Below are positions 55,235-63,828 of a stretch of 64,000 bases of DNA, one piece after another. This DNA comes from Verrucomicrobia bacterium LW23. GTDB lineage: Bacteria > Verrucomicrobiota > Verrucomicrobiia > Methylacidiphilales > UBA1321. The first letter of the stretch is position 1. Every line of letters begins with the position of its first letter. The stretch covers positions 1-64,000 of the forward strand of contig QAZA01000003.1 of assembly GCA_003054695.1 (NCBI GenBank), written 5' to 3'. Made by a program: the position numbers and the translations under genes. The notes beneath the pieces are model-generated. The model had not been told where the DNA came from and did not search any database. It saw nothing but the letters and a program-made list of their open reading frames with translations.

Positions 55235-58200
55235 TTATGCGCCAAGCGCTTCCAGCTCGCGGGGCTCGCCGCTCCCGGTCGCGGCGGCGGCCTCCTCCCG
55301 GCGCCCCGTAAGACGCCGCAGCAGCTGGCCCAGCCACTCCACGTAGGAGAAGACGACGGGCACGACGAGGAGGCTTAGCACTGTAGAGGTGATCAGCCCG
55401 CCGATGACCGCAATGGCCATCGGCTGTCGGAAGCTGGCGTCCGCACCCAGGCCCAGGGCGATGGGGGCCATGCCGGCGATCATCGCCACGGTGGTCATCA
55501 CAATGGCGCGGCTGCGCTTATGGCAGGCGTCGATAAGGGCGTCGTGCATCTCCATCCCCTGCTCGCGCATGTTTACGATGGCGTACTCGGCCAGCAGAAT
55601 GGAGTTTTTGGTGACGATACCCATCAGCATAATCAGGCCGATCATCGACGGAATATCCAGCTCCGATCGCGCACCAAGCAGTGCCACAAAAGCGCCGCCG
55701 AGGGACAACGGGATGGCCGACAAAATCGTGAAAGGATGCAGAAAGTCCCTGAACAGAAGCACTAACACGCAGTATACGCAAATCAGGCCGGTCAATATCG
55801 CCATGCCAAAGCCGGCGCCCAGTTCGGCCATAATCTCCGCGTCGCCCGTCTCAATCAGGCGCACGCTCGAGGGGAGCTCCTTGGCCGCCGGTAGTGCCTT
55901 GGCTGCTGCCAGGGCCTGCCCCAGCGGCGTCCCACCCAGGTCCGCGTTAATGGAAACGTACCGGCGCCGGTCGTAGCGATCGATCTGCGAAGGGCCGCTC
56001 TCCACTTCTATACTGGCCACGCTGCTTAGCGGCACAAGCCCCTCCTTGCCACGCACGCGCAGGTTGGCCAGCGTGTTGATATCGCGCCGTGCGGCATCCG
56101 GAAGTCGCACGCGGATATAGACTTGCCGATTGTCCAGATTGAGACGCGCCACTTGCGTGTCAAAGTCGCCGCTGGTTGCCACGCGTACGGTCTCGCCGAT
56201 CGCCGCCGTCGTCACGCCTCGGTCAGCCGCGCGGTGCGAGTCCGGCCGCACGATAATCTCCGGCCGCTCAAGGCTGGCCGTGCTGCTTATGTTGCTCAGG
56301 CCCGGGATGTTACGCATTTCGCGCTCAAACCGCTGCGCGCTGGCTTTCAACGCTGCCGCGTTATCGCTGGCCAGCAGCAGCTGCATTTTCTCGCCGGCGC
56401 CGCCGGTGCCCAGGCTAAAGCGGGCGCCCGGCACCATCTCCAGGCGTTTGCGCACATCATTCTCTATCTCCTTCTGCCCGCGGCGTTTAGAGCGCTCGTC
56501 GAGAGTCAGCGTCAGCACCGCCTTGCGCACCTCGCCCGCCATCTGCACGGCGCCCATTCGCTGGCCCTCGCCCACACTGCTGTACACGCTGTGGATGCCC
56601 GGCACATTCATCAGCGCTTCGCGCGCAAGTTCCGAAGTCGCAAGGGTATCCGTAAGCGCGCTGCCTGGCGGAAGCTCCATCGTAACCGACGTATGGCCGC
56701 GATCCGCCGCAGGGATCAACCCCGTGGGAATCAGCGGCACCAGCATCAGCGATCCCGCAAAAAAGGCAGCAGCTCCCATCATGGTAATGCGCGGATGCGC
56801 CAGGCACCAGCGCACGCCGTACAGGTAGCCCGTCATGATCCAGCCGTCCTCATGCACCGTATGTGGCTTAGGCTTAAGCATATACGCAGCCATCATCGGC
56901 GTCAGCAAACGCGCCACCAACAGCGATGCCAGGATGGCGACGACCGCCGTCCAGCCAAACTCCCGGAAGAAAAGCCCCGGCACGCCACTCATCATTGCCG
57001 TGGGGACAAACACGACAACAAGCGCAAGTGTCGTAGCTATAACGGCTAACGCAATTTCCGTAACCGCATCCCCCGCCGCCTGGATGATCGGCTTGCCCAT
57101 GTGACTATGCCGCTCAATGTTCTCCACTTCCACAATCGCGTCGTCCACAAGAATGCCGACAACCACCGCAAGTGCCAGCAACGACAACACGTTAAGCGAG
57201 AAGCCAAAATACTGCATCGCCAGGAAAGTGGGCATGATGGAGAGCGGCAACGCCGAGGCCGCCACAATCGTCGCTCGCCAATCCCGCAAAAAGATCCACA
57301 CCACAATGACGGCCAGAATGGCACCCTCGTACAGCATGTGCATGGAGCCCTCGTACTGCTCCAGGGTGTAATCCACTGTGCTGGAGACTCTTGTGATGGT
57401 AAGCGTCGAATCGGCCTCGACGAGTTTGTTGACTACGGCCTGCACACCGGAGGCAATGCGCGTTTCGTCGTAACCCTTTGCGCGATAGATCTTAAACCCA
57501 ACAACCGGCTTGCCGTCCAGCAACGCCGCCTGCGTGCGCTCTGCTACCGTATCGTGCACGGTGGCGATCTGATCCATGCGAACCTCGCGTCCGCTCGGCA
57601 ACACAATCGGCAGAAACGCAAGCTCTTGCGCCTGCCGCACCGTTGCTACGGTGCGCACCGATTGCTCCGCGAGGCCAATCTGCCCGCGCCCGCCGGAGCT
57701 TTCCTGCTGAACCGTCCGCAGCGCGCGCGATACGTCCGCGGCCGTGACCCCCATCGCCGCCATGCGTACCGGGTCCACCTCCACGCGAATCTCCCGCAGG
57801 ACGCCGCCTGTGCGCTCAAACCGGCCAACACCCTGAACTGTCAGAACTGCCTTGCCCACAACATCATCCACATACCAGGAGAGCCCCTCCTCATCGAGCT
57901 TGGTCGACGAAACCGCGAAAGTCTCCAACGCCTGGCCGCCTACCTGCACGGCGGTTACGCTGGGTTGTAAAAGGTCCAGAGGCAGATCGGAACGCACGCG
58001 ATCCACCGCGTCTTTTGTCTCGATAAGTGCATCGGAGAGTTTCTTTTCCAGCACAAATTCCACAAAAATCATGCACATGCCGTCCGTTACCGCGGTGCGG
58101 ATGTGCTTAAGGCCGGAGATCGTCGCCAGCGAATCCTCCACCTTGCGCGCCACTTCTGTCTCCATCTGCGACGGCGCGGCGCCCGGCTGATTGAGCATGA

Positions 58201-58339
58201 TCTGCACAGTAGGCAGATCAATATCGGGGAAATGCTGGATAGAAAGCTTATGGATCGCGCGCCAACCCGCCAGCGTCAGCAACGCAAACAGCAGGATGGA
58301 GGGAATGGGATTACGAATGGACCAGGTCGCGAAGTTCAT
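55235..58339 (-). CDS. RND efflux transporter, AcrB/MexB type
   Basis: Inner-membrane proton-driven pump of 1034 residues, normal for the family. It starts NFATWSIRNPIPSILLF and has the twelve-helix layout with two large periplasmic loops. Key parts: the proton-relay Asp pair in VGILVDDAIVEVENIERH (helix 4), ALALVVVFVPTAMMSGVPG, and the second-half GIVTKNSILLAEYA. Start ATG 58339 is the family N-terminus; the track-like longer start at 58417 runs into the palindromic repeats. It follows the adaptor gene by 101 bases on the same strand; no outer-membrane channel gene is present. Substrates are unknown. Confidence 0.93.
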   Translation of the reverse strand: MNFATWSIRNPIPSILLFALLTLAGWRAIHKLSIQHFPDIDLPTVQIMLNQPGAAPSQMETEVARKVEDSLATISGLKHIRTAVTDGMCMIFVEFVLEKKLSDALIETKDAVDRVRSDLPLDLLQPSVTAVQVGGQALETFAVSSTKLDEEGLSWYVDDVVGKAVLTVQGVGRFERTGGVLREIRVEVDPVRMAAMGVTAADVSRALRTVQQESSGGRGQIGLAEQSVRTVATVRQAQELAFLPIVLPSGREVRMDQIATVHDTVAERTQAALLDGKPVVGFKIYRAKGYDETRIASGVQAVVNKLVEADSTLTITRVSSTVDYTLEQYEGSMHMLYEGAILAVIVVWIFLRDWRATIVAASALPLSIMPTFLAMQYFGFSLNVLSLLALAVVVGILVDDAIVEVENIERHSHMGKPIIQAAGDAVTEIALAVIATTLALVVVFVPTAMMSGVPGLFFREFGWTAVVAILASLLVARLLTPMMAAYMLKPKPHTVHEDGWIMTGYLYGVRWCLAHPRITMMGAAAFFAGSLMLVPLIPTGLIPAADRGHTSVTMELPPGSALTDTLATSELAREALMNVPGIHSVYSSVGEGQRMGAVQMAGEVRKAVLTLTLDERSKRRGQKEIENDVRKRLEMVPGARFSLGTGGAGEKMQLLLASDNAAALKASAQRFEREMRNIPGLSNISSTASLERPEIIVRPDSHRAADRGVTTAAIGETVRVATSGDFDTQVARLNLDNRQVYIRVRLPDAARRDINTLANLRVRGKEGLVPLSSVASIEVESGPSQIDRYDRRRYVSINADLGGTPLGQALAAAKALPAAKELPSSVRLIETGDAEIMAELGAGFGMAILTGLICVYCVLVLLFRDFLHPFTILSAIPLSLGGAFVALLGARSELDIPSMIGLIMLMGIVTKNSILLAEYAIVNMREQGMEMHDALIDACHKRSRAIVMTTVAMIAGMAPIALGLGADASFRQPMAIAVIGGLITSTVLSLLVVPVVFSYVEWLGQLLRRLTGRREEAAAATGSGEPRELEALGA

Positions 58340-58392
58340 GATTATCAGCAAGTTAAGACTACAGCGAATGCGAGGGAAACACGGCGGAAGAC

Positions 58393-58440
58393 ACAACATG
58401 TCCCCTGGGACATTCAATGTCCCAGGGACACACTATGTCC
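58393..58440. repeat. GGGACA-type palindromes between adaptor and pump genes
   Basis: Contains the half unit CATGTCCC (58398-58404 region), the full dyad GGGACATTCAATGTCCC (58407-58423) and GGGACACACTATGTCC (58425-58440). Same family as 6707-6772. It lies directly after the adaptor stop and before the pump start, so a hairpin here could shape relative expression within the operon. Confidence 0.7.
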
Positions 58441-59766
58441 TTACTTCAGCTCCCTAAGCGTTCCTTCGCCCGAGCCCGACGTTGCGCTGCCCCCGGTGGG
58501 ATAGGTGCCAGCGACAACTCGAACCACGTCCCCATCGTTAAGAAAGCCGGCGCCCTGCACCACTAGGCGATCACCCTTCGCAAGCCCCTCCAGAATTTCC
58601 GCTTCGCGATCCACCCGCCGGCCCACGGTAACGGGCTGCAGGGCCACGCTCGGCGTCGCGCTATCATCCTTAAGCTTAAGCACATAGCTACGGCCGTCGC
58701 GGATAACGACGCAGCCGGCGGGTACCACAAGCGCCCGGCTTTCGGCCAGCGTAACACGGCCATTTGCGTACATACCAGCGCGGGCGCGGCTGCCCATCTC
58801 CAGGTCGGCATACACCACGCCAAGGCGGGATTGGGGATCGACGTAAGGGGCGGTTTGGCGAACCCGCGCCTTTGCGGGGCTTCCGTCAGGAAGCGTCAAC
58901 GTAATCTCCTGGCCTTCTTTGATTTGCGCAAGCTGGGGTGCCGTGAGTTCGCCACGCCACTCCAGGCGGTCCTGGCGAATCAACCGGAACAGCTCCTGCC
59001 CTGCAGGGGCAACAGCGCCGAGCGTTGCATTACGCGCGCTAATCGTGCCGGAATCCGGCGCAAGTACTTCGGCATAACGCAGTTGCACCTCCTTGGCATC
59101 CAACTGCGCCTTGGCCGATTGCACCTGCGCTTTGGCCGTGGACGCCTGGGTGGTGGCCTGCAAAATATCCTGCTCGCTCATCACGCCGCCTGTCAGCTTG
59201 TTGGCTCGCTGCCGATTGATTTCCGCCTGCTCGGCAAGCGCCTCGCACTGGGCAAGGGCCGCTTTCAGCTGCGCCACCTCGGCGGTCAAAAGCACCGTGT
59301 CAAAGCGAGCCAACACTTGCCCTTGCTTCACCGTATCACCCACATTCACAAGAACTTCCACAAGGCGGTAGCCCCCAACCTGGGTGCCGATGACGGCCTC
59401 CTGCCAGGGCATAATGGGGCCGGACGCCTCCAGATGCGTAGGCCACACCACGCTGCGAGGGCTGGCCGTTGTTACCGTAAGTGCTGGTGCGATAGATACT
59501 TGTACAGATGAAGCACCGCTCCCGTGCCCACCCACGCCGGTGCTTTCTCTCCCCGTACCGTGGCCGTGACCACGAACCGTTCCGTACAGCCAAACACCAG
59601 TGCCGGCCGTGATAGCGGCCCCGACCAGGCATGCGGTAACGAAGGTGCCACGTCCCGCGGTTGTGTCGCCCTTTACATGGGGATGCGACGGGGAGGTGGA
59701 GCGGTGGGCGCCGCGCGGAGTGGCGGCCTCCGAAGTTGTTGCTTGCGAAAGGGTTGTGTGGCTCAT
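58441..59766 (-). CDS. RND periplasmic adaptor (HlyD/MFP family)
   Basis: A 441-residue membrane-fusion protein that links the pump to an outer-membrane channel. It has one N-terminal membrane helix (about 35-55, FVTACLVGAAITAG), a His/Gly-rich stretch (GHGHGTGRESTGVGGHGSG), the lipoyl-like half motifs (GGYRLVEVLVNVGDTVKQGQVLARFD and AVAPAGQELF), coiled-coil hairpin (about 165-230) and beta-barrel/MP domains to VVQGAGFLNDGDVV. The His/Gly-rich segment could bind metal, which is inference. It is first in the operon and divergent from a TetR gene. Confidence 0.92.
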   Translation of the reverse strand: MSHTTLSQATTSEAATPRGAHRSTSPSHPHVKGDTTAGRGTFVTACLVGAAITAGTGVWLYGTVRGHGHGTGRESTGVGGHGSGASSVQVSIAPALTVTTASPRSVVWPTHLEASGPIMPWQEAVIGTQVGGYRLVEVLVNVGDTVKQGQVLARFDTVLLTAEVAQLKAALAQCEALAEQAEINRQRANKLTGGVMSEQDILQATTQASTAKAQVQSAKAQLDAKEVQLRYAEVLAPDSGTISARNATLGAVAPAGQELFRLIRQDRLEWRGELTAPQLAQIKEGQEITLTLPDGSPAKARVRQTAPYVDPQSRLGVVYADLEMGSRARAGMYANGRVTLAESRALVVPAGCVVIRDGRSYVLKLKDDSATPSVALQPVTVGRRVDREAEILEGLAKGDRLVVQGAGFLNDGDVVRVVAGTYPTGGSATSGSGEGTLRELK

Positions 59767-59816
59767 TCGGTGTGCCTTCGTGTATAAGATAGCGATCGGT
59801 GGGTATTACAATTACA

Positions 59817-59889
59817 AATGACCACCGTTCATTAGACCACGCTAGCACGACCGCCTTTTACGTCAACACACAAATGACCAGTGGTCATT
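59817..59889. promoter_or_regulatory. Two operator-like dyads upstream of the RND operon
   Basis: A perfect dyad AATGACCA-G-TGGTCATT (59873-59889) and an imperfect copy AATGACCACCGTTCATT (59817-59833) lie 56 bp apart between the adaptor and the TetR gene. They are the obvious binding sites for the TetR protein at 59958 and would repress the pump and the regulator. Confidence 0.7.
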
Positions 59890-59957
59890 AATTGGCGTTA
59901 AGCGGCATTTCCATATGGACGAATCGTTTATCCGCGTTTACGGTGAGATAAGTAGAC

Positions 59958-60611
59958 ATGCACGCCCCCTCCACCACCCTCCCCCACGCCGCTTTTGCCC
60001 GCGCCGATTTGCCCGAGCAAAAGGATGAGCGTCGCCAACTGATCCTGCGGGCGGCGGCTGAAGAAATCGCCTCGTTGGGGTCGGGCAAGGACTTTACTAT
60101 CAACAGCTTAGCCAAACGGGCCGGGCTGGCGAAGGGCACGGTTTATCTCTACTTCTCCAGCAAGAGCGCCATCCTTCTCGAGCTCCTTATAGAAGCAACG
60201 GATCTCCTTACCAGCAAACTGATTACGGCGATATCGATCCTTCCTCCACCGGTATCTGCCAGGGACTTGGCGAGAGAGATTGAAGCTTCCTTTAACTGCC
60301 TGGAGGAATCGCGCCAATATTCGTGCCTCTTCAAGAGCATCTCACTGGACAGCGCCGGGCGGGAGCAGTTTCACGAGCACGCGATGCCCAGTCTCGAAAA
60401 GCTGGATGCGCTTCTGCGTCAACGCTTTCCACAACTTCGCGAGGGTGAAGGGATGGAAATCATCTTCTTTAGCTGGGCACTGCGGCTGGGGCACTATGCC
60501 ATCCAGGAAACCAAGCATGAGTGCCGGGATGATGTGGAGTGTCTGCCCAAGGTTGAGCCGGCCACCGGGCTTATTCGCCTGATTGAGGGCTATCTGTTTC
60601 GCCCGCAATAG
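59958..60611 (+). CDS. TetR-family regulator of the RND operon
   Basis: A 217-residue regulator with the TetR helix-turn-helix (FTINSLAKRAGLAKGTVYLYFSSKSAIL, about 53-80) and a helical C-terminal ligand domain (AREIEASFNCLEESRQYSCLF). It is divergent from the pump operon and the two operator-like dyads lie between. Such regulators respond to pump substrates. Its 3' end overlaps that of the convergent AraC gene by 41 bases. Confidence 0.92.
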   Translation: MHAPSTTLPHAAFARADLPEQKDERRQLILRAAAEEIASLGSGKDFTINSLAKRAGLAKGTVYLYFSSKSAILLELLIEATDLLTSKLITAISILPPPVSARDLAREIEASFNCLEESRQYSCLFKSISLDSAGREQFHEHAMPSLEKLDALLRQRFPQLREGEGMEIIFFSWALRLGHYAIQETKHECRDDVECLPKVEPATGLIRLIEGYLFRPQ

Positions 60612-61503
60612 GTTGTGTGGTGGCGCCCGACCTCCAGCCCCCCGGCGTCATGCCGATCATTTGCCGGAACTTGCGGTTGAAATAGGCCAGATCCTGAAAT
60701 CCGCATTCCAAGGCAATTGTCAAAATTTTCTCGTCGCCGCCACGCAAAAGCACCATGGCGGCCTGAATTCGGCGCTCAATCAGGTAGTCAAAAACGGTCT
60801 TGCCGGTATGCTGGCGAAAGAGCCGGCACAACGAGGTCCTCGAGATTCCTGCGATATCTGCAAGATCCTGAAGGCTAATGGCTTGTGCAAAATGCTGATC
60901 CATATGCCAGCGCACCTTCTCGATGCGTGGCCAAGCTCCGGTGGGGAGGTCGGAGCGGGTGCTGGGCACGACGCCGCGGGCGATGACGTGACGGCAGCAT
61001 CGGATAAGGAAGGTCTTGAACTGCAACAGGATAGCTTCTTCAAAACCGGCCTCTTTTCCTTTCAGCTCGCGAATGATGGCGAAGAGAGGCTCCGCGAACG
61101 GGGCCGGGTCGTCGAACTGCAGGCGAACGATGCGATTGAGCGTGTTGCGGAACCGCGGATGCAACGGAAGCCACAGAGGCAGTACATCTTGCAACGGGCG
61201 CGGCAAGGATGGCAGCCGGTGCGTGTTGAGGTCCAGGTAAACGTTGATAATCGACATCCCACGGCCATCCGTCAGGACGTCGTGCGCCTGCCCGTAGTGG
61301 GTTATGCCAAGGGACGCACCGTTTTCGGGAAAGGTTTGCTTGCCGATGACGTGGTTGCCGCGCCCGCGCAGGATGCACGTAAGCAGCACGACATCAAGCT
61401 GATGCAAGCGCAGTTGACGGTTGACGTAGCGAGGGAAATACTCGGCACCCAGACCGAGGCCGCGGACGGTGAGATCGCGCTCGAGGATGGAAAATTTACG
61501 CAT
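60571..61503 (-). CDS. AraC-family transcriptional regulator
   Basis: A 310-residue regulator. The N-terminal cupin-like ligand domain spans about 30-150 (HQLDVVLLTCILRGRGNHVIG) and the C-terminal double helix-turn-helix about 205-300 (SLQDLADIAGISRTSLCRLFRQHTG, KILTIALECGFQDLAYFNRKFRQMIGMTPGGWR). ATG 61503 fits the family start. It is divergent from the PhyH-type dioxygenase gene, with 85 bases between starts, and probably activates it in response to a sugar or small ligand. Confidence 0.93.
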   Translation of the reverse strand: MRKFSILERDLTVRGLGLGAEYFPRYVNRQLRLHQLDVVLLTCILRGRGNHVIGKQTFPENGASLGITHYGQAHDVLTDGRGMSIINVYLDLNTHRLPSLPRPLQDVLPLWLPLHPRFRNTLNRIVRLQFDDPAPFAEPLFAIIRELKGKEAGFEEAILLQFKTFLIRCCRHVIARGVVPSTRSDLPTGAWPRIEKVRWHMDQHFAQAISLQDLADIAGISRTSLCRLFRQHTGKTVFDYLIERRIQAAMVLLRGGDEKILTIALECGFQDLAYFNRKFRQMIGMTPGGWRSGATTQPIAGETDSPQSGE

Positions 61504-61588
61504 GGGTTGCGATGCTCGGTAATATTGTCTGGCTGCGAAGATAATATAGTCCAGGCAGGAAGCCAGCCAAAGGATTATATTGCGCGCC

Positions 61589-62416
61589 ATGAATACCGAA
61601 CTCAGTCAGCAGCAGATCGACTCCTACCAACGCGATGGCTTTGTGGTTAAGCGCGGATTCCTCTCGCCCGCCGAGGTGGTGGAGCTCAAGACGGCGGTGC
61701 TTGACGCGATTGCCGACATGGCGCGCACGCAGGGGGAGCAGATGGTGGCCGGCGGGGGCGTCAAAATGGAGCAGAAGGGCTACTACGCAAAGGTTTTTAC
61801 TCAGCGCCTAAACCTTTGGCGCATAAGCACTACGGTTAAACGCTACATGCTCGCTTCTTCGCTCGGCAAAGCGCTTTGCGATCTGGCGCAGGTGGACGGG
61901 ATGCGGGTGTGGCATGATCAGGCGCTGATCAAGGAGCCTTTTGGCAATCCGACGGCGTGGCATCTGGACAATCCGTACTGGTCGTTCTATTCGCGTCATT
62001 CTATTTCTATCTGGATAGCGTTAGAGGATGCTACTCTTGAGAACGGATGTATGTGGTTCTCGCCGGGTTCGCACCATCTTGCAACGTATGAGAACAGGGG
62101 GATTGGACAGAACATGGGCGAGTTGTTTACTATCTATCCGGCCATGGGCCAAATCGATCCCGTGCCCGCGCCAATGAAGGCCGGGGACTGCAGTTTTCAT
62201 AACGGCCTGTGCGCGCATGGCGCCGGCCCCAACATGACGCGTGGGCGTCGCATAGCAATGACTTGCGCCTACATGCCGGTAGGCAGCGAGTTTAACGGGC
62301 AGCAGAACATTCTGCCGGACAGCTACTTCCAGACGCTGACCAAGGGTGATGTGCTGCAGAATGACGACTGGAATCCCGTTCTGTACAACAAGGTGAGAGA
62401 GTCTTCGTTGGTATAG
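61589..62416 (+). CDS. Phytanoyl-CoA dioxygenase family (PhyH) protein
   Basis: Non-heme Fe(II)/2-oxoglutarate oxygenase fold of 275 residues. The metal triad is visible as His and Asp in AWHLDNPYW and the distal His in GLCAHGAGPN, with the 2-oxoglutarate-binding Arg near TRGRRIAM. The opening (IDSYQRDGFVVKRGFLSPAEV) is typical of the family. Substrate is unknown; neighbours suggest a carbohydrate- or metabolite-related reaction under AraC control. ATG 61589 is preferred over the TTG at 61580. Confidence 0.9.
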   Translation: MNTELSQQQIDSYQRDGFVVKRGFLSPAEVVELKTAVLDAIADMARTQGEQMVAGGGVKMEQKGYYAKVFTQRLNLWRISTTVKRYMLASSLGKALCDLAQVDGMRVWHDQALIKEPFGNPTAWHLDNPYWSFYSRHSISIWIALEDATLENGCMWFSPGSHHLATYENRGIGQNMGELFTIYPAMGQIDPVPAPMKAGDCSFHNGLCAHGAGPNMTRGRRIAMTCAYMPVGSEFNGQQNILPDSYFQTLTKGDVLQNDDWNPVLYNKVRESSLV

Positions 62417-62444
62417 AAATCGGAAGGGCGAGCCTGAGGAATGG

Positions 62445-62471
62445 CCGGGCAATCTCGCAGGGATTGCCCGG
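62445..62471 (+). terminator. Strong hairpin after the PhyH gene
   Basis: Ten-base stem CCGGGCAATC / GATTGCCCGG with a seven-base loop, 29 bases past the stop. A TTTT occurs only 15 bases later, so termination is likely but not of the classic compact type. Confidence 0.55.
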
Positions 62472-62660
62472 TGCTGCGGCAATGTTTTAAGCTGCTAACA
62501 GTGTTTTCATTTACTAGAATGGATTGTGGTGTGTACGCATATTAGCAGAAGCTTTCTATATTATTTGGTTTTAATTAAAATGGTTGCATCTCCTTCCTTC
62601 TTAGCATTTTGTAACCTAATATTGTCTTGCTTTTATATGTAGAAGTGTATATTTAGCGGT

Positions 62661-63638
62661 ATGAAGTCGAAGGAGAGTACTACCGTCCCGGACTCGAGGG
62701 CGGAGAGGGCGGAGACCGCGCTGCGGACTGGTCTGGTGGGTGTGGGCGCGAATCTTGTGCTGGCCGGGGTGAAGATCACGACAGGCGTGTTCGGAAACTC
62801 CTACGCGCTTATCGCAGACGGCATTGAGTCGCTGGGCGATATTTTTGCGTCCATTGTTGTGTGGCGAGGCGTGGTGGAGGCCTCGAAGCCGGCGGACGCC
62901 GACCACCCGTACGGGCATGGCCGTGCGGAAACCATTGCCACTGGAATAGTTGCGCTGATGTTGATCGGCGCGGGGCTGCTTATCCTAGTGGAGAGCTTCC
63001 GCGAGTTGATGAACCCGCACGGCCCACCGGCCGCGTATACGCTGCTGGTGCTGGGCATGGTTATCGTGGTAAAGGAGGCGCTTTACCGCTTTGTGGAGAA
63101 GGCCGGGACGGATGCGCAAAGCGCTGCGGTTAAGGCGGATGCGTGGCATCATCGGTCCGACGCGCTGACCTCCGCCGCCGCGTTTATCGGCATTGCCGTG
63201 GCGCTGGCGGGCGGCAAGGGCTGGGAGGGCGCGGATGACGTGGCCGCTATGTTTGCGGCATGTGTGATTGCGCTGAACGGCTGGCTCATTCTGCGCCCGG
63301 TTATCGCGGAGATTATGGAGAAGGCGCCGATGGAATCGGTCGAGCATTTTCGTGTGCTGGCGGCGGGATTTGAGCAGGTGCGGCACGTGGACAAATGCCG
63401 TGCCAGCCGCGTGGGAAATCGTGTTTTTGTGGATTTGCACATCCATGTTGACCCGGAGATGACGGTGGCGGTGAGCCATACCCTGGCGCATCGCATCAAG
63501 GATGACATTATGCTGGCATTTGCGGAAGTGGCTGATGTTACGATACATGTGGAACCGAGTGCTTGGCTCGGGCACGGCTCGCGCGTCCCACAGGCGGCGC
63601 GCGGGAGCGTCCGCACGCGATGGCGGACAAAAGCGTAA
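62661..63638 (+). CDS. Cation diffusion facilitator family transporter
   Basis: A 325-residue metal/proton antiporter that exports divalent cations such as Zn, Fe, Mn or Co. Helices 2 and 5 carry the metal-site motifs ADGIESLGD and DAWHHRSDALTS (HxxxD), and HPYGHGRAE is the family signature. The cytoplasmic C-terminal domain (HVDKCRASRVGNRVFVDLHIHVDPEM) completes the fold. Six membrane helices are visible. The short TA-rich gap before it and the missing neighbours suggest a single-gene unit. Metal preference is not evident. Confidence 0.93.
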   Translation: MKSKESTTVPDSRAERAETALRTGLVGVGANLVLAGVKITTGVFGNSYALIADGIESLGDIFASIVVWRGVVEASKPADADHPYGHGRAETIATGIVALMLIGAGLLILVESFRELMNPHGPPAAYTLLVLGMVIVVKEALYRFVEKAGTDAQSAAVKADAWHHRSDALTSAAAFIGIAVALAGGKGWEGADDVAAMFAACVIALNGWLILRPVIAEIMEKAPMESVEHFRVLAAGFEQVRHVDKCRASRVGNRVFVDLHIHVDPEMTVAVSHTLAHRIKDDIMLAFAEVADVTIHVEPSAWLGHGSRVPQAARGSVRTRWRTKA

Positions 63639-63828
63639 TGCACGCGAAATAATTGTCATCTTTTGGAAGGGAATCGCGTATACTAGCGGAGGCGGAGCAT
63701 CTCTTGCTTCGCGCCGGGTTATGCGCTATAAAGGCGTATAACGTCAGCAGCAGGCTGCCCTGCGCCTTGGCGCGCGGGCTCTCGCGGACTGGATCCGCGG
63801 CCGCGGCAGCCACCCACCATCCTTTGCG

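Noticed and set aside
53383-55245. 620-codon minus-strand frame
   Set aside because: Antisense shadow of the solute-binding protein gene; basic, low-complexity composition and no motif.
56123-57049. 308-codon plus-strand frame within the RND pump
   Set aside because: Antisense to the pump coding sequence; unlikely Arg/His-rich composition.
63653-63684. Possible kinase promoter (TTGTCA, TATACT)
   Set aside because: The 20-base spacer is too long for a standard promoter, so it is noted only within the kinase entry.
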